The translations under genes were made by a program, and so were the position numbers. The notes below the pieces were generated by a model, which was given only the letters and a program-made list of their open reading frames with translations, did no database searches and was not told where the DNA came from. 64,000 bases of DNA from Thermoprotei archaeon (GTDB taxonomy: Archaea > Thermoproteota > Thermoprotei > Thermoproteales > B15-G16), in contig QMRC01000007.1 in NCBI GenBank assembly GCA_003649205.1, positions 21,937 through 85,936 on the forward strand, in the 5' to 3' direction. Shown piece after piece: positions 1 to 9,373 of this stretch (its first letter is position 1; every line of letters starts with the position of its first letter).

Positions 1-4
1 TACC

Positions 5-841
5 TTGATTGCTCGTTACTGTATGCTTCCAGGCATGACACTTTACGACCTTGGTTGGAGGGTTGTAACAGCTTCTGCAAGTGATTTAGCATCGAAATTA
101 GCTCAACCAAAGATCTTCCTCATCTCCATCTCCATGCCGGGTACTACACCCCTAGAGGATGTTCTTGACTTTACTAGAGGAGCTATTGATGCTTCGAGAT
201 ACTATGGTGCTGAGTTGTGTGGTGGAGACACAAATGAGTCAAGTGACATAGTGGTCTCAGCAGTTGGTATAGGATTGACAGACATTGAACCTCTACCTCG
301 TAGTGGTTTGAGACCTGGTGATGTAGTTGCTGTGACCGGAGCCTTTGGGTATACAGGCCTGGTATTCAAGGCTTACTACAGTGGTGTAGAGTTAGATCGC
401 TTACCAAGGAAATTCATTGAGAAAACCTACAGACCTAGAGCTAGGGTTGATATTGTACCTGTACTGCGAGAGATTAGGAGTTACTTAACTGCTTCATCTG
501 ATTCAAGTGATGGTCTAGTACGTACACTGTACAACTTGGCTGAGGCTAGTGGAGTATCCATAGTTTTAGATAGGTTACCTATTAGTGATGAGGTATCTGA
601 GGTATGTGCTCAGTTTGGTTTCTCTCCAGAGGAAGTTGTTCTGTACGGTGGTGAGGAGTTTGAGTTGGTTCTCGGTATTAGACCTAGTAGTATTGATGAA
701 GTGATTAGGCGTTTTCACTCCATAGGTACTGAGTTGCTCGTTGTGGGAAGAGCTACTGAGGGTAGAGGTGTTGTGTATCTGAAGTCAGGTAGTGAGGTCA
801 GGAAGTTACCTCTCTCAGGTTGGGAGTACTTTAGGAAATAG
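5..841 (+). CDS. thiL: Thiamine-monophosphate kinase ThiL-like; 5' end may be truncated by the window edge
   Basis: 278 aa with CGGDTNES, GLRPGDVVAVTGAFGYTG, SSDSSDGL and GGEEFELV motifs typical of ThiL/PurM-like kinases. Confidence 0.88.
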   Translation: MIARYCMLPGMTLYDLGWRVVTASASDLASKLAQPKIFLISISMPGTTPLEDVLDFTRGAIDASRYYGAELCGGDTNESSDIVVSAVGIGLTDIEPLPRSGLRPGDVVAVTGAFGYTGLVFKAYYSGVELDRLPRKFIEKTYRPRARVDIVPVLREIRSYLTASSDSSDGLVRTLYNLAEASGVSIVLDRLPISDEVSEVCAQFGFSPEEVVLYGGEEFELVLGIRPSSIDEVIRRFHSIGTELLVVGRATEGRGVVYLKSGSEVRKLPLSGWEYFRK

Positions 842-844
842 CTT

Positions 845-2158
845 CTAGAGTAGGTACGTATTTGACTTCTCAATCTCGTCAAAAGATTCACTGAGTCTAA
901 TGAAACCAACATCTATACCTCTAATCGGCTTCTCTCTATGTAATCTAGCTCTAATCCTGAGTACGAGATTTCTGTAGTCGATGCCATCGATGATACCTAC
1001 ACCGATGTACCTGTCCTCATCCTCAAGTAATCCAACTAGTAGACCTCTCTCCTGTCCCCGAGTAAATATGTGAACTTCCTCAACACCAAGTACATGTGCC
1101 ACAGCACTAGTGTTAACTCTATGTGTCTTATCTAGAACTACGACACCGTACTTACCATCTCTTGAGATACCAACGTACAGCACCTTACCCCTTAGTACCT
1201 TCCTCACTTCAGGTAGCTTACTATTTACAGGAACCGTAGAGAGAAGCTTAGAGCCATACACTATGTCTAGCGTAGTTGCTTTCAATGCTATGGTCTTCGC
1301 CTTTGAGAAGTACCTTGCATACATGTTCTCCCTGTGCTTCCTCCTATCACTTCTTGTTCGGATTCTCGCACTTGGTGGCGACGGTAGTCTATACACCTCT
1401 GAACATAGCTTCTGAACTTCACTCACTAGCTCCTGTAGCTCACCTACCCTTCTCTCCATTATTATCACAGCACTTGGCTTCGTAGCTTCTACGATCTTTA
1501 CCTTGAAGTTAATTGCGGACCTACCCTCTACCCAACCATCAGTATTCACCACAACTACATCTAGCCCAAGCTCATCACATTCCTCTAGTAATGCCCTCAA
1601 TCCTCTTACGTACTTTGGTATCAGTGATGCTGGTGCTACATGACCTATGAAGTAGAGATCATACGGTTCATACTCTCTTATACTGAGCTTTGGTTCACGA
1701 GGTAGTGCTAGAGCTAAGGTAGTTGGAATAGCTACGTCATTCTGACCAACATCACCGTCAACAATAGCCGTGGTCAAGCCCTTACTGAGAGCTAAGTTCG
1801 TTAACCAAGCTGTAACAGTTGACTTACCGCTATCCGTAGCACCAATGATCAGGAACCTACCTCTTGTATACCTCGTGAATAAGGTACTGAGTGCTGAGTA
1901 CCAGAAATCCACAACCTCACTCTCCGGAGGAACTACAGATACTGAACCTCCAGGTCCTACAATGAACCGAACCTCACTACTCGTAAGTACCTTGAAGCCA
2001 TATGACCTAGCATAAGGAATAACAACCGTAGAACTCTCACCAAACTCAATACCTACACCCATTAACTTACCTGAGATAACCTTAATCGTTACAGGACCCT
2101 CAACCCTAATTACAGTACCCTTGCTGTACCTCTCAGTAACCTCCTTAACAGTACTCAT
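845..2158 (-). CDS. Polynucleotide 5'-hydroxyl kinase, Clp1/Grc3 family
   Basis: P-loop IIGATDSGKSTVTAWLTN, then VDGDVGQND and GHVAPAS motifs characteristic of Clp1/Grc3. Confidence 0.85.
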   Translation of the reverse strand: MSTVKEVTERYSKGTVIRVEGPVTIKVISGKLMGVGIEFGESSTVVIPYARSYGFKVLTSSEVRFIVGPGGSVSVVPPESEVVDFWYSALSTLFTRYTRGRFLIIGATDSGKSTVTAWLTNLALSKGLTTAIVDGDVGQNDVAIPTTLALALPREPKLSIREYEPYDLYFIGHVAPASLIPKYVRGLRALLEECDELGLDVVVVNTDGWVEGRSAINFKVKIVEATKPSAVIIMERRVGELQELVSEVQKLCSEVYRLPSPPSARIRTRSDRRKHRENMYARYFSKAKTIALKATTLDIVYGSKLLSTVPVNSKLPEVRKVLRGKVLYVGISRDGKYGVVVLDKTHRVNTSAVAHVLGVEEVHIFTRGQERGLLVGLLEDEDRYIGVGIIDGIDYRNLVLRIRARLHREKPIRGIDVGFIRLSESFDEIEKSNTYLL

Positions 2159-2167
2159 ACACTACCC

Positions 2168-2935
2168 TCAGCACTGTTCTCTCTTGAACCTACGGTACCT
2201 ACTGAGGTACTCTAGAACCTCCTCATCACTTAAATCATACCAATTCCTATACGCATCAGCAACAGCAAAACCAAACACATCACTTCTAACATTCACGACG
2301 CAAAGTAAATCAACCTCACTACTCAACATCTTGAGTGATGAAGCTGATGCAGTTGGCGTAGCAACGATAACCTTACCAGCACCTAACTTCTTGAGAAACC
2401 TAGCAGCAACAAGCATAGTGTACCCACTCGCAATACCATCATCTACAACAATCACTGACCTACCTCTTAAATCAGGATAAGGTCTACCACCTCGAAAAAC
2501 CTGTTCCCTCCTCCTAATCTCCTTCAAGGTCTTCTCAATACCCTCCCTAACATCTGCCTCAGAGAAACCAAGGTACTGAACAAGAGCTTCATTGAGTACG
2601 TAGGTACCATCGGGAGCTACTGCACCATAACCAGCTTCCGGATTCCAGGGTATGAGAATCTTCCTACAGATAACGAGATCTAGCTCAATACCTAGCTCCG
2701 TAGCCACTACATAGGCAACAGGAACACCACCACAAGGTATCGCGAATACTATGGAGTTCTCCGGTATCTCGACTTCACTTCTAAGTAATCCAGCTAGCTT
2801 CCTACCAGCATCCTCCCTATCTTCAAATACATGGTAGAGACCAAGTAGTGACTTATCGTAAACTAGCTTCCTACCTAACTCCCGTACAGTAGATAGCAAT
2901 TGCTCAAGCTCCAATCTAACAGGGTACCTAGACAC
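2168..2935 (-). CDS. Phosphoribosyltransferase family protein
   Basis: PRPP-binding motif VIVVDDGIASGYTM; FAIPCGGVPVAYVVA. Confidence 0.85.
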   Translation of the reverse strand: MSRYPVRLELEQLLSTVRELGRKLVYDKSLLGLYHVFEDREDAGRKLAGLLRSEVEIPENSIVFAIPCGGVPVAYVVATELGIELDLVICRKILIPWNPEAGYGAVAPDGTYVLNEALVQYLGFSEADVREGIEKTLKEIRRREQVFRGGRPYPDLRGRSVIVVDDGIASGYTMLVAARFLKKLGAGKVIVATPTASASSLKMLSSEVDLLCVVNVRSDVFGFAVADAYRNWYDLSDEEVLEYLSRYRRFKREQC

Positions 2936-2944
2936 AACCTACAA

Positions 2945-2965
2945 CCTCACTATGAGGTAGTGAGG
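2945..2965. other. Perfect 8-bp inverted repeat (CCTCACTA-tgagg-TAGTGAGG)
   Basis: Direct reading, in the gap between two co-directional minus-strand genes. Confidence 0.5.
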
Positions 2966-2981
2966 GAAAGGAGCAACACCT

Positions 2982-4268
2982 TCACTTTCTCAACATTCCC
3001 ACTAGAGACAGCACTCTAGGTAGTAGCTCCCATCCATGCTCTAGTACACCCAAGCTACCCTTCTGGCAACACTCCTTCTCTGTAAATCTCGTTACTTGAT
3101 CTGGTTCTATGCTAGGTGCTCTAACTAGTATTGGTACTGGATCATCTGTATGAGCCTTGACCGTGTACGGTGTTGCGTGATCTGACGTAACTAGTATTGC
3201 TACTTCATCTAGGTTTACATGCCCTATCAGCGGTTTAACATAGTACTGATCAATTAGCTCAATAGCTCTTGCCTTACGCTCTAGACTACCGTCGTGACCT
3301 GGCTCATCTGGTCCCTTAAGATGTACGTAGACTACATCACACCTCTCAAGTAGCTCTAAAGTAGCTTCAAGTCTCTGAGCGTAGTCACGTACCTTGTCTT
3401 CAGTGGGTGGTGGGACCTCAGCAACTTCCATACCCAATAGCTTAGCAATACCCTTCTCAACAGGCATCTCAGCTACAGCACCGAACTTTAGACCGCCATA
3501 GACCTCACTTAGCTTCGGTACTTTAGGAAGTGCAGCACCAGCATCTCTGAGAAGTATGGCATTTGCCTTTAACTTTCCAAGTCTTTCTCTCCTAACATTG
3601 ACAGGGTGCTTACTCAGTATTGTGATAGCTAGTCTTGTGAATCTATTAACTAACTCAGCTGTTACCCTAGCTTCACGTGAATCGTCAAGTGGTTTACACT
3701 CTGCAATTCTTTTCTCATAAGTCTTAGCTGCAACACTTATTTTACCGCATCTCACATATGCTGGATCTGTATTTGAAACGTTGTCTGATAATCTATGGGA
3801 TCTACTACCAATTACAACCACTGCTCTATGACCAACCGTTGCTATAACGCGAGCATAGCCATCGTACATACCTAGCTCAAGTCCATCAAGTGCCCTCGCT
3901 AGCTCTCTAGCCTCATCACTAGCCAAGTCTCTCCCACATCTCCTATCAAGGATTTCAAGTATATCCTCTCTAATGGTTGCGAAATTAGCTCTAAAGGCAA
4001 CCTCAAAACCTTCTCGAATCTCGATACCAGCACCTAGAGCCTCAATCGGTCCCCTGCCTGTGTAGTACTTCTCCGGATCGTAACCAAGTATGGAGAATAC
4101 TGCAGTATCGCTCTCCGGTGCAATCCCTCTACCTATCGTGTACATACAGCCACAGACACCTTCCTTAGCTAGTCTATCCAAGTTCTCTTTCTTAGCTACT
4201 TCAAGTGCTGTTGGCGAATCCACTACTCTATCTGGGGCTCCATCAATGACCAGGTAAATGAGCTTCAT
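2982..4268 (-). CDS. apgM: 2,3-bisphosphoglycerate-independent phosphoglycerate mutase, archaeal type; start placed at MKLIYLVIDG
   Basis: MKLIYLVIDGAPDR, ESDTAVFSILGYDPEKYYTGRGPIEALGAGI, VTSDHATP. Confidence 0.9.
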   Translation of the reverse strand: MKLIYLVIDGAPDRVVDSPTALEVAKKENLDRLAKEGVCGCMYTIGRGIAPESDTAVFSILGYDPEKYYTGRGPIEALGAGIEIREGFEVAFRANFATIREDILEILDRRCGRDLASDEARELARALDGLELGMYDGYARVIATVGHRAVVVIGSRSHRLSDNVSNTDPAYVRCGKISVAAKTYEKRIAECKPLDDSREARVTAELVNRFTRLAITILSKHPVNVRRERLGKLKANAILLRDAGAALPKVPKLSEVYGGLKFGAVAEMPVEKGIAKLLGMEVAEVPPPTEDKVRDYAQRLEATLELLERCDVVYVHLKGPDEPGHDGSLERKARAIELIDQYYVKPLIGHVNLDEVAILVTSDHATPYTVKAHTDDPVPILVRAPSIEPDQVTRFTEKECCQKGSLGVLEHGWELLPRVLSLVGMLRK

Positions 4269-4329
4269 GAACCTCACCTCACGACAAGGTTTCTCCACTT
4301 AGGTACTATCGTGGTCTAAGTTATATAGT

Positions 4330-5586
4330 GTGACTCCTGTTACCGCTATGTGGGTAAATATGGGTAACTCAATCATCCTCAGTAGGTTGCGTAGATCAGT
4401 TACTGAGTTAAGTGTTAGGGCGACGTATAGGTATTTGGAGAGAGCTACTGAACTAGCTGCTAGTGGTGTTGAGGTTATTTCCCTCGGTATTGGTCAACCA
4501 GATTTCTCTCCTCCTGGGTACGTAATTGATGCGTTGAAGGAAGCCTGTGATAAGGGGATGTTTAGGTATGTTTCTTCACAAGGTACTGAGAGCTTTAAGA
4601 GAGCTGTTTCAGAGTTCCTGAAGTGTGAGTTAGGTGTTGATGTGAAACCTGACGAGGTTTTAGCTGTGCCCGGTGCATCTGCTGGTATCTTCATGGGGTT
4701 ATATGCACTGCTCAATCCCGGTGATGAAGTTATTGTGTTGGATCCAGCATTTCCACAATACTTCGATGTTGTTAAGGTTCTTGGTGGTAGGGTTGTTCCA
4801 GTTAAATTAAGGGAGTTATCTGATGAATTTGTCGTGGATATCGATAATGTTGTTAGTGCTATTACGGATAGAACTAAGGTCATCATCTTGAACACGCCAC
4901 ATAACCCCACAGGTATGGTTATTCCTGAGTCTACAATGATGAAGTTACTTGATGTGGCTAGAGAACACGGAATTATTGTGCTAAGTGACGAGGTTTATGA
5001 TCACTTCGTGTACGAGGGTAAACACACTAGCTGCCTACATCATCCTGAATGGAGAGACTTCTGCATCTATGTCAATAGTCTCTCAAAGACCTTCGCTATG
5101 ACCGGTTGGAGAGTAGGTTTTGTCGTAGCTAGAAGAGAAGTAATTCAGAAATTGAGTGCACTTGCCAACAACATATACAGCTGCTTACCTCCGTTCATCA
5201 TGTATGCTGCTGAGGTAGCGCTTAGATCTGGTCTAGACTGGTTTAAGGAGGTATTACGGGAGTACAGAAGACGTAGGGACTTAGCACTTAGTGAGTTACG
5301 TAAGGTCTCAGGTATTAGGTGTGTTAGACCTCGAGGAGCTTTCTACCTGTACCCAAATCTAAGTGATATCCTCAGTGAGTTGGGGCTATCTATTGGAGAT
5401 TTCGTTGAGTTGCTGATAGTTAAGAAAGGTGTTGTTACGTTACCAAGTACTGTCTTCTCCATTGCTGGTGATGTTGAGCATATTCGCATGTCGTTTACTG
5501 TACCTGTTGAGAAGTTATTGTCCGGTCTCGCTAGGTTTAAAGATTTCATTGATGAGTTGAGGAGTATGAGAGGTAGAGTTAAGTAG
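4330..5586 (+). CDS. PLP-dependent aminotransferase class I/II (aspartate aminotransferase-like)
   Basis: SLGIGQPDF, NTPHNPTG, SDEVYDHF, YVNSLSKTFAMTGWRVGF lysine motif. Confidence 0.92.
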   Translation: MTPVTAMWVNMGNSIILSRLRRSVTELSVRATYRYLERATELAASGVEVISLGIGQPDFSPPGYVIDALKEACDKGMFRYVSSQGTESFKRAVSEFLKCELGVDVKPDEVLAVPGASAGIFMGLYALLNPGDEVIVLDPAFPQYFDVVKVLGGRVVPVKLRELSDEFVVDIDNVVSAITDRTKVIILNTPHNPTGMVIPESTMMKLLDVAREHGIIVLSDEVYDHFVYEGKHTSCLHHPEWRDFCIYVNSLSKTFAMTGWRVGFVVARREVIQKLSALANNIYSCLPPFIMYAAEVALRSGLDWFKEVLREYRRRRDLALSELRKVSGIRCVRPRGAFYLYPNLSDILSELGLSIGDFVELLIVKKGVVTLPSTVFSIAGDVEHIRMSFTVPVEKLLSGLARFKDFIDELRSMRGRVK

Positions 5587-5610
5587 CTCTATTCACTTAG
5601 CCACTACTCA

Positions 5611-5660
5611 GTGATGAGAGGGACGTATTGATGATCTGTGATTGTAGGTGGAGCAGCTGA
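5611..5660 (+). ncRNA. Box C/D sRNA (candidate 1)
   Basis: C GTGATGA | GAGGGACGTATT (12) | degenerate D' GATG | ATCT | C' GTGATTG | TAGGTGGAGCAG (12) | D CTGA. Guide 1 is complementary over 11 nt to the conserved 16S segment AATACGTCCCT. Confidence 0.65.
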
Positions 5661-5662
5661 TC

Positions 5663-5953
5663 ATGACCAAGGATGAGAAGCTTCTAAATGATATGAAGAG
5701 AACCCTGAGGAATATGCTCAAGAACTTTCGCCTATACTTTGACAAGTATGATAGGTTGAACTCAGAGGGTAGAGCACTACTCTGTAAGGTTGCTAGGATT
5801 GCTGCTGAGATACGACCTGAACTACTACCTAGGTTTAGGTATGTACTGAAAAGTGGTTCACTTAATGACTTCATCAAGCTTGCGAGAGAGATACTTGGTG
5901 AGGAGGAGATTGAATCTTTCACTAACGAGTATGGTGTCACTAGCTATCAGTGA
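5663..5953 (+). CDS. Small hypothetical protein; start moved to ATG at 5663 because the upstream GTG (5648) lies inside the sRNA candidate
   Basis: About 96 aa helical ORF MTKDEKLLNDMKRTLRNML... Confidence 0.55.
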   Translation: MTKDEKLLNDMKRTLRNMLKNFRLYFDKYDRLNSEGRALLCKVARIAAEIRPELLPRFRYVLKSGSLNDFIKLAREILGEEEIESFTNEYGVTSYQ

Positions 5954-5995
5954 CCGAGGTTTTCCTCATCCATCAGGTCGGGACTTCCTCATCAC
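5947..5995 (-). ncRNA. Box C/D sRNA (candidate 2)
   Basis: Minus strand: C GTGATGA | GGAAGTCCCGAC (12) | D' CTGA | TGG | C' ATGAGGA | AAACCTCGGTCA (12) | D CTGA. Confidence 0.78.
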
Positions 5996-6022
5996 TGGAG
6001 AATCAATAGATTCGAGGTTAAC

Positions 6023-6712
6023 TTATACCTTCCTCAGGTAGCCAGGTAGTACGTACCTCTTCTCCACTATGTGACTTAGCTTAACTAGTGTGTAGCATAT
6101 GAGGAGGTATATGAGTGCTGTCATTGCGTAAATCTCTAATGCTCTGAAGGTCCATGCAACCATGTACTCAGCTCTTCTCGTTAACTCCGGTACACCTATG
6201 ATAGATGCGAGAGAGGTTTCCTTAATCAACGTCACAACTTCATTCATTAGTGCAGGTATGGCGTTTCTCAGTGCTTGAGGTACGAGTACCTTCATGTATG
6301 CTTGGTACCTAGAGAGCCCATCAACGAGTGAAGCCTCTAATTGATCCCTTGGTAATGCCTGAAGTACTGACCTCAAGATCTCAGCTTGATAAGCGCCACT
6401 GTTGAGACCTAGAGCTATGATACAGGCTGAGAGAGGGTTTAGTTTAATGCCTATGGAGGGTAAACCGAAGTATATGAAGAGGAGCTGGACGAGTAGTGGT
6501 GTACCTCGGAAGAACTCTATGTATGCTGAGGCTATTGCCGAGACTAATCTACTACCTAGTAACCTACACATAGTGAGTACAGTACCGATCACAAATCCTA
6601 TACCGAACCCACTTAAGCTAATTAGCAGAGTATAGTTAGCTCCCTTTACAAGATATGGAAAGACCTGTGTAAAAAGTTGTAGGGTATTCATGACTCTCCA
6701 CCTCTTACTCAC
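6023..6712 (-). CDS. Polar amino acid ABC transporter permease (HisM/GlnP family)
   Basis: TLLISLSGFGIGFVIG, YIEFFRGTPLLVQLLFIYFGLP, EAS.. RALRNAIPALMNEVVTLIKETSLAS. Confidence 0.9.
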   Translation of the reverse strand: MSKRWRVMNTLQLFTQVFPYLVKGANYTLLISLSGFGIGFVIGTVLTMCRLLGSRLVSAIASAYIEFFRGTPLLVQLLFIYFGLPSIGIKLNPLSACIIALGLNSGAYQAEILRSVLQALPRDQLEASLVDGLSRYQAYMKVLVPQALRNAIPALMNEVVTLIKETSLASIIGVPELTRRAEYMVAWTFRALEIYAMTALIYLLICYTLVKLSHIVEKRYVLPGYLRKV

Positions 6713-7529
6713 CTGTTAACCACTTACTGATCTCCTCATCGAATATCTCATTCAGCTTACCTGTTGTACGGAGCTTCTCAAGTACCTTATTGATGAAGTA
6801 CTTGAACTCTTCATCACCAGGTGGTAGCGCAATAGCTGTGAACTTCTCACTACCTGGAACAACGAATGCTATCTCTAGCTCAGGGAATTTCCTACATAGT
6901 ACCTCAGCAAAGATGTTCCCTATTACAATTGCATCTACATCACCTCTCTTCAATGCCATGACCATCTCAGGGTAAACCCTGTCATACGACTTGACTGTCG
7001 CCTTACCAGCCTTCTCAAGAACTTCCTTAGCCCACTCCTCTTGAACAGTACCCAGCTGAACACCAATGACTTTACCATAGAGATCCTCAACAGACCTAAT
7101 ACCACTACCCTTGAGAACTACAACAACACTACAACCCATGTAGTAAGGTATTGAAAAGTCAACAACCTTCTCACGCTCTGCAGTAATCGACATATCTGCT
7201 ATGACCATATCAACCATACCCTTCCTAAGTGCTTCAACTAAAGCTGCGAACTTCATGTCCTTGACCTCAAGCTCAACACCAAGCTCCTTAGCAATTTCCT
7301 CAGCAATCCTAATGTCTATACCACAGTACTTACCTGCCTCAACGTACTCGAAGGGTGGCCAATCAGCTGATGTACCTACAATAAGCTTTCCACGCTGCTT
7401 AATGAGTTCAAGCCTAGATTTCGCAGTCTCTACAGGAACAGTAGCCGGCTTTAATAATGCTGTGCCAATGAGTAGACCAAGTACTAACCCTATGATTAGA
7501 CCCACAGCAACATGTACTGAATACCTCAT
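6705..7529 (-). CDS. Amino acid ABC transporter substrate-binding protein (SBP family 3)
   Basis: Signal/TM N-terminus; GKLIVGTSADWPPFEYVEAGKYCGIDIRIAEEIAKELG, MVDMVIADMSITAEREKVVDFSIPYY. Confidence 0.92.
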   Translation of the reverse strand: MRYSVHVAVGLIIGLVLGLLIGTALLKPATVPVETAKSRLELIKQRGKLIVGTSADWPPFEYVEAGKYCGIDIRIAEEIAKELGVELEVKDMKFAALVEALRKGMVDMVIADMSITAEREKVVDFSIPYYMGCSVVVVLKGSGIRSVEDLYGKVIGVQLGTVQEEWAKEVLEKAGKATVKSYDRVYPEMVMALKRGDVDAIVIGNIFAEVLCRKFPELEIAFVVPGSEKFTAIALPPGDEEFKYFINKVLEKLRTTGKLNEIFDEEISKWLTGE

Positions 7530-7918
7530 GGTCTCACTCTGCTCTCATTGTAGTGAATCTTTAATAAGTATTGTTGCTTTACTAAGGATTTTGATTATGT
7601 AAACGAAGCTTTGTTTTTAAATTGCTAAATTTCAATTAACGTAGGTTATAGAGATCCAAACCATATACTTCGGCTGAGCACATTATTTGTCATTGATCAA
7701 ATGTTCTTCCAGGCCAGTGCTTAAGTTAGTACCTAGCTTCAGAGCTATGTTTAATGTTCCTTAAATGAGCTTTCTACTAACATCCCCACTTTTCTCAACT
7801 TTAACCGATTCAGTGAAGCTGGAGGTTACAGCATGTATCTAGGTGCTACGTTGGACCTAAATCACGTGATAAAGAGCTAGGGAACTGAGAAACATGGGAC
7901 TTAAGATGCTGTTGTGTG

Positions 7919-9328
7919 CTATGTCAAGTCTCTAACCACATTAACTACCTTCAAGAACTTCCTATACATCCTAAGCAGTGGTTCTCTGAGTTCACTACTC
8001 GGCTCAACAACCTCGTACTTGACAACCTTCTCAACAGCATCCTTGAAACTACTGAATAACTTAGTTCCAACACCAGCTATAATTGCCGATCCAAGAGCTT
8101 CACATTCAGGTATAGTAACCCTCTTCACCTCTCTACCAAGTACTGAGCTAATTACTTTACATAGCGCTCTTCCTCTAGATACACCACCACCTAAGTAAAC
8201 ATCACCAATGTAATGACCTAATTCACCAAGATAGTCGACGATGTACTTAGTCAGGAAGCTCAATCCTGCATAGAGACCTAGAGTGAGGTTAGGTATCGAT
8301 GGTAGGAGGTTACTCAGTACAACGAACTTAGTAGGGTCCCAACCGACATCTCTCATAACTAGGTACGGAGGTACTACGTAGGTACTTAGCTCAGCTACCT
8401 CCCTCATCAAGTACCTCTCGAGCAAATCATCGATTGCGCTCATGCTAAGTGATGACATGTTGTTTAACCACTCAATGAAGCCACCAAAGAGCACAATGAC
8501 TAAACCACAAAGCCAAAGTCCATTGATTACATGTGGTGTGTTAACTAGTACATGAGGTGCAATAACTTCCCTAGCACAATAATCAACTCCAGCACTAAAC
8601 CCAGTCCTAATGAATAGCAATCCATCATTGATGATCCCGCAGCCAATAGCTGAGGCAAGGTAGTCGAAACACCCCTTAACAACAGCTATACCTTCAGGTA
8701 ATCCCAAATCCTTAGCAATATCCCTTCTTAACCCACCAACAGTGAATCCGATAGGTAGTACCTCACCGAAGTAATCTCGATCAACACCTAACCTCTCGAG
8801 CACAGAATAGTCAATAGCTAGAGGGCCGTCTGCTATTACTGTGTGCACCGCTCTACCCGTGAACAGAAACGTCAAGTAATCATGTAAGTGGAAGAACTTA
8901 ACACCTCTCCTAGCTAAATTCGGGTATCTCCTTAAGATCCAGAGCACCTTAGCTTCAAACATAGCAGGGCTACACTGCTTACCACTTACCTCACTTAGCT
9001 CCTTAGCCTCATTAACTGCAGGTGCCTCAAACCAAAGTAACGTAGGTTCAAGAACCTCCCCATTCTCAGAGCAAGGTATTACTGTTGGTGCTTGACCACT
9101 AATACACATAGCGACTATCCTCTGAAGATCTATATCTTGCTCTCTCAGTGTCTTCATAGCTCTAACCAAAGCATCGTACACATCACGTACATTCCTAGTG
9201 TACCTAAATGTGTGATCCGTACACGTGGTAGTGATCTTCGATCCATCAATTGAAGCACACACTACCTTCACTCTAGAGGTACCGACATCAATTCCAAGTA
9301 CGAGTTCAGTAACCATCGAGAAGTACAC
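7919..9328 (-). CDS. FGGY-family carbohydrate kinase (xylulokinase-like)
   Basis: LVLGIDVGTSRVKVV N-terminus, FHLHDYLTFLFTG, VYLGGGVSRGRALCKVISSVLGREV near the C-terminus. Confidence 0.85.
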   Translation of the reverse strand: MYFSMVTELVLGIDVGTSRVKVVCASIDGSKITTTCTDHTFRYTRNVRDVYDALVRAMKTLREQDIDLQRIVAMCISGQAPTVIPCSENGEVLEPTLLWFEAPAVNEAKELSEVSGKQCSPAMFEAKVLWILRRYPNLARRGVKFFHLHDYLTFLFTGRAVHTVIADGPLAIDYSVLERLGVDRDYFGEVLPIGFTVGGLRRDIAKDLGLPEGIAVVKGCFDYLASAIGCGIINDGLLFIRTGFSAGVDYCAREVIAPHVLVNTPHVINGLWLCGLVIVLFGGFIEWLNNMSSLSMSAIDDLLERYLMREVAELSTYVVPPYLVMRDVGWDPTKFVVLSNLLPSIPNLTLGLYAGLSFLTKYIVDYLGELGHYIGDVYLGGGVSRGRALCKVISSVLGREVKRVTIPECEALGSAIIAGVGTKLFSSFKDAVEKVVKYEVVEPSSELREPLLRMYRKFLKVVNVVRDLT

Positions 9329-9373
9329 TTAACCTCTTTAACCTCTTATCACTTTCCCCTGTAGTGAGAACCT

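Noticed and set aside
7874-7896. GTGATAA-AGAGCTAGGGAA-CTGA, a C box plus 12-nt guide plus D box half-site
   Set aside because: No convincing C'/D half on either side, so I treat it as likely chance
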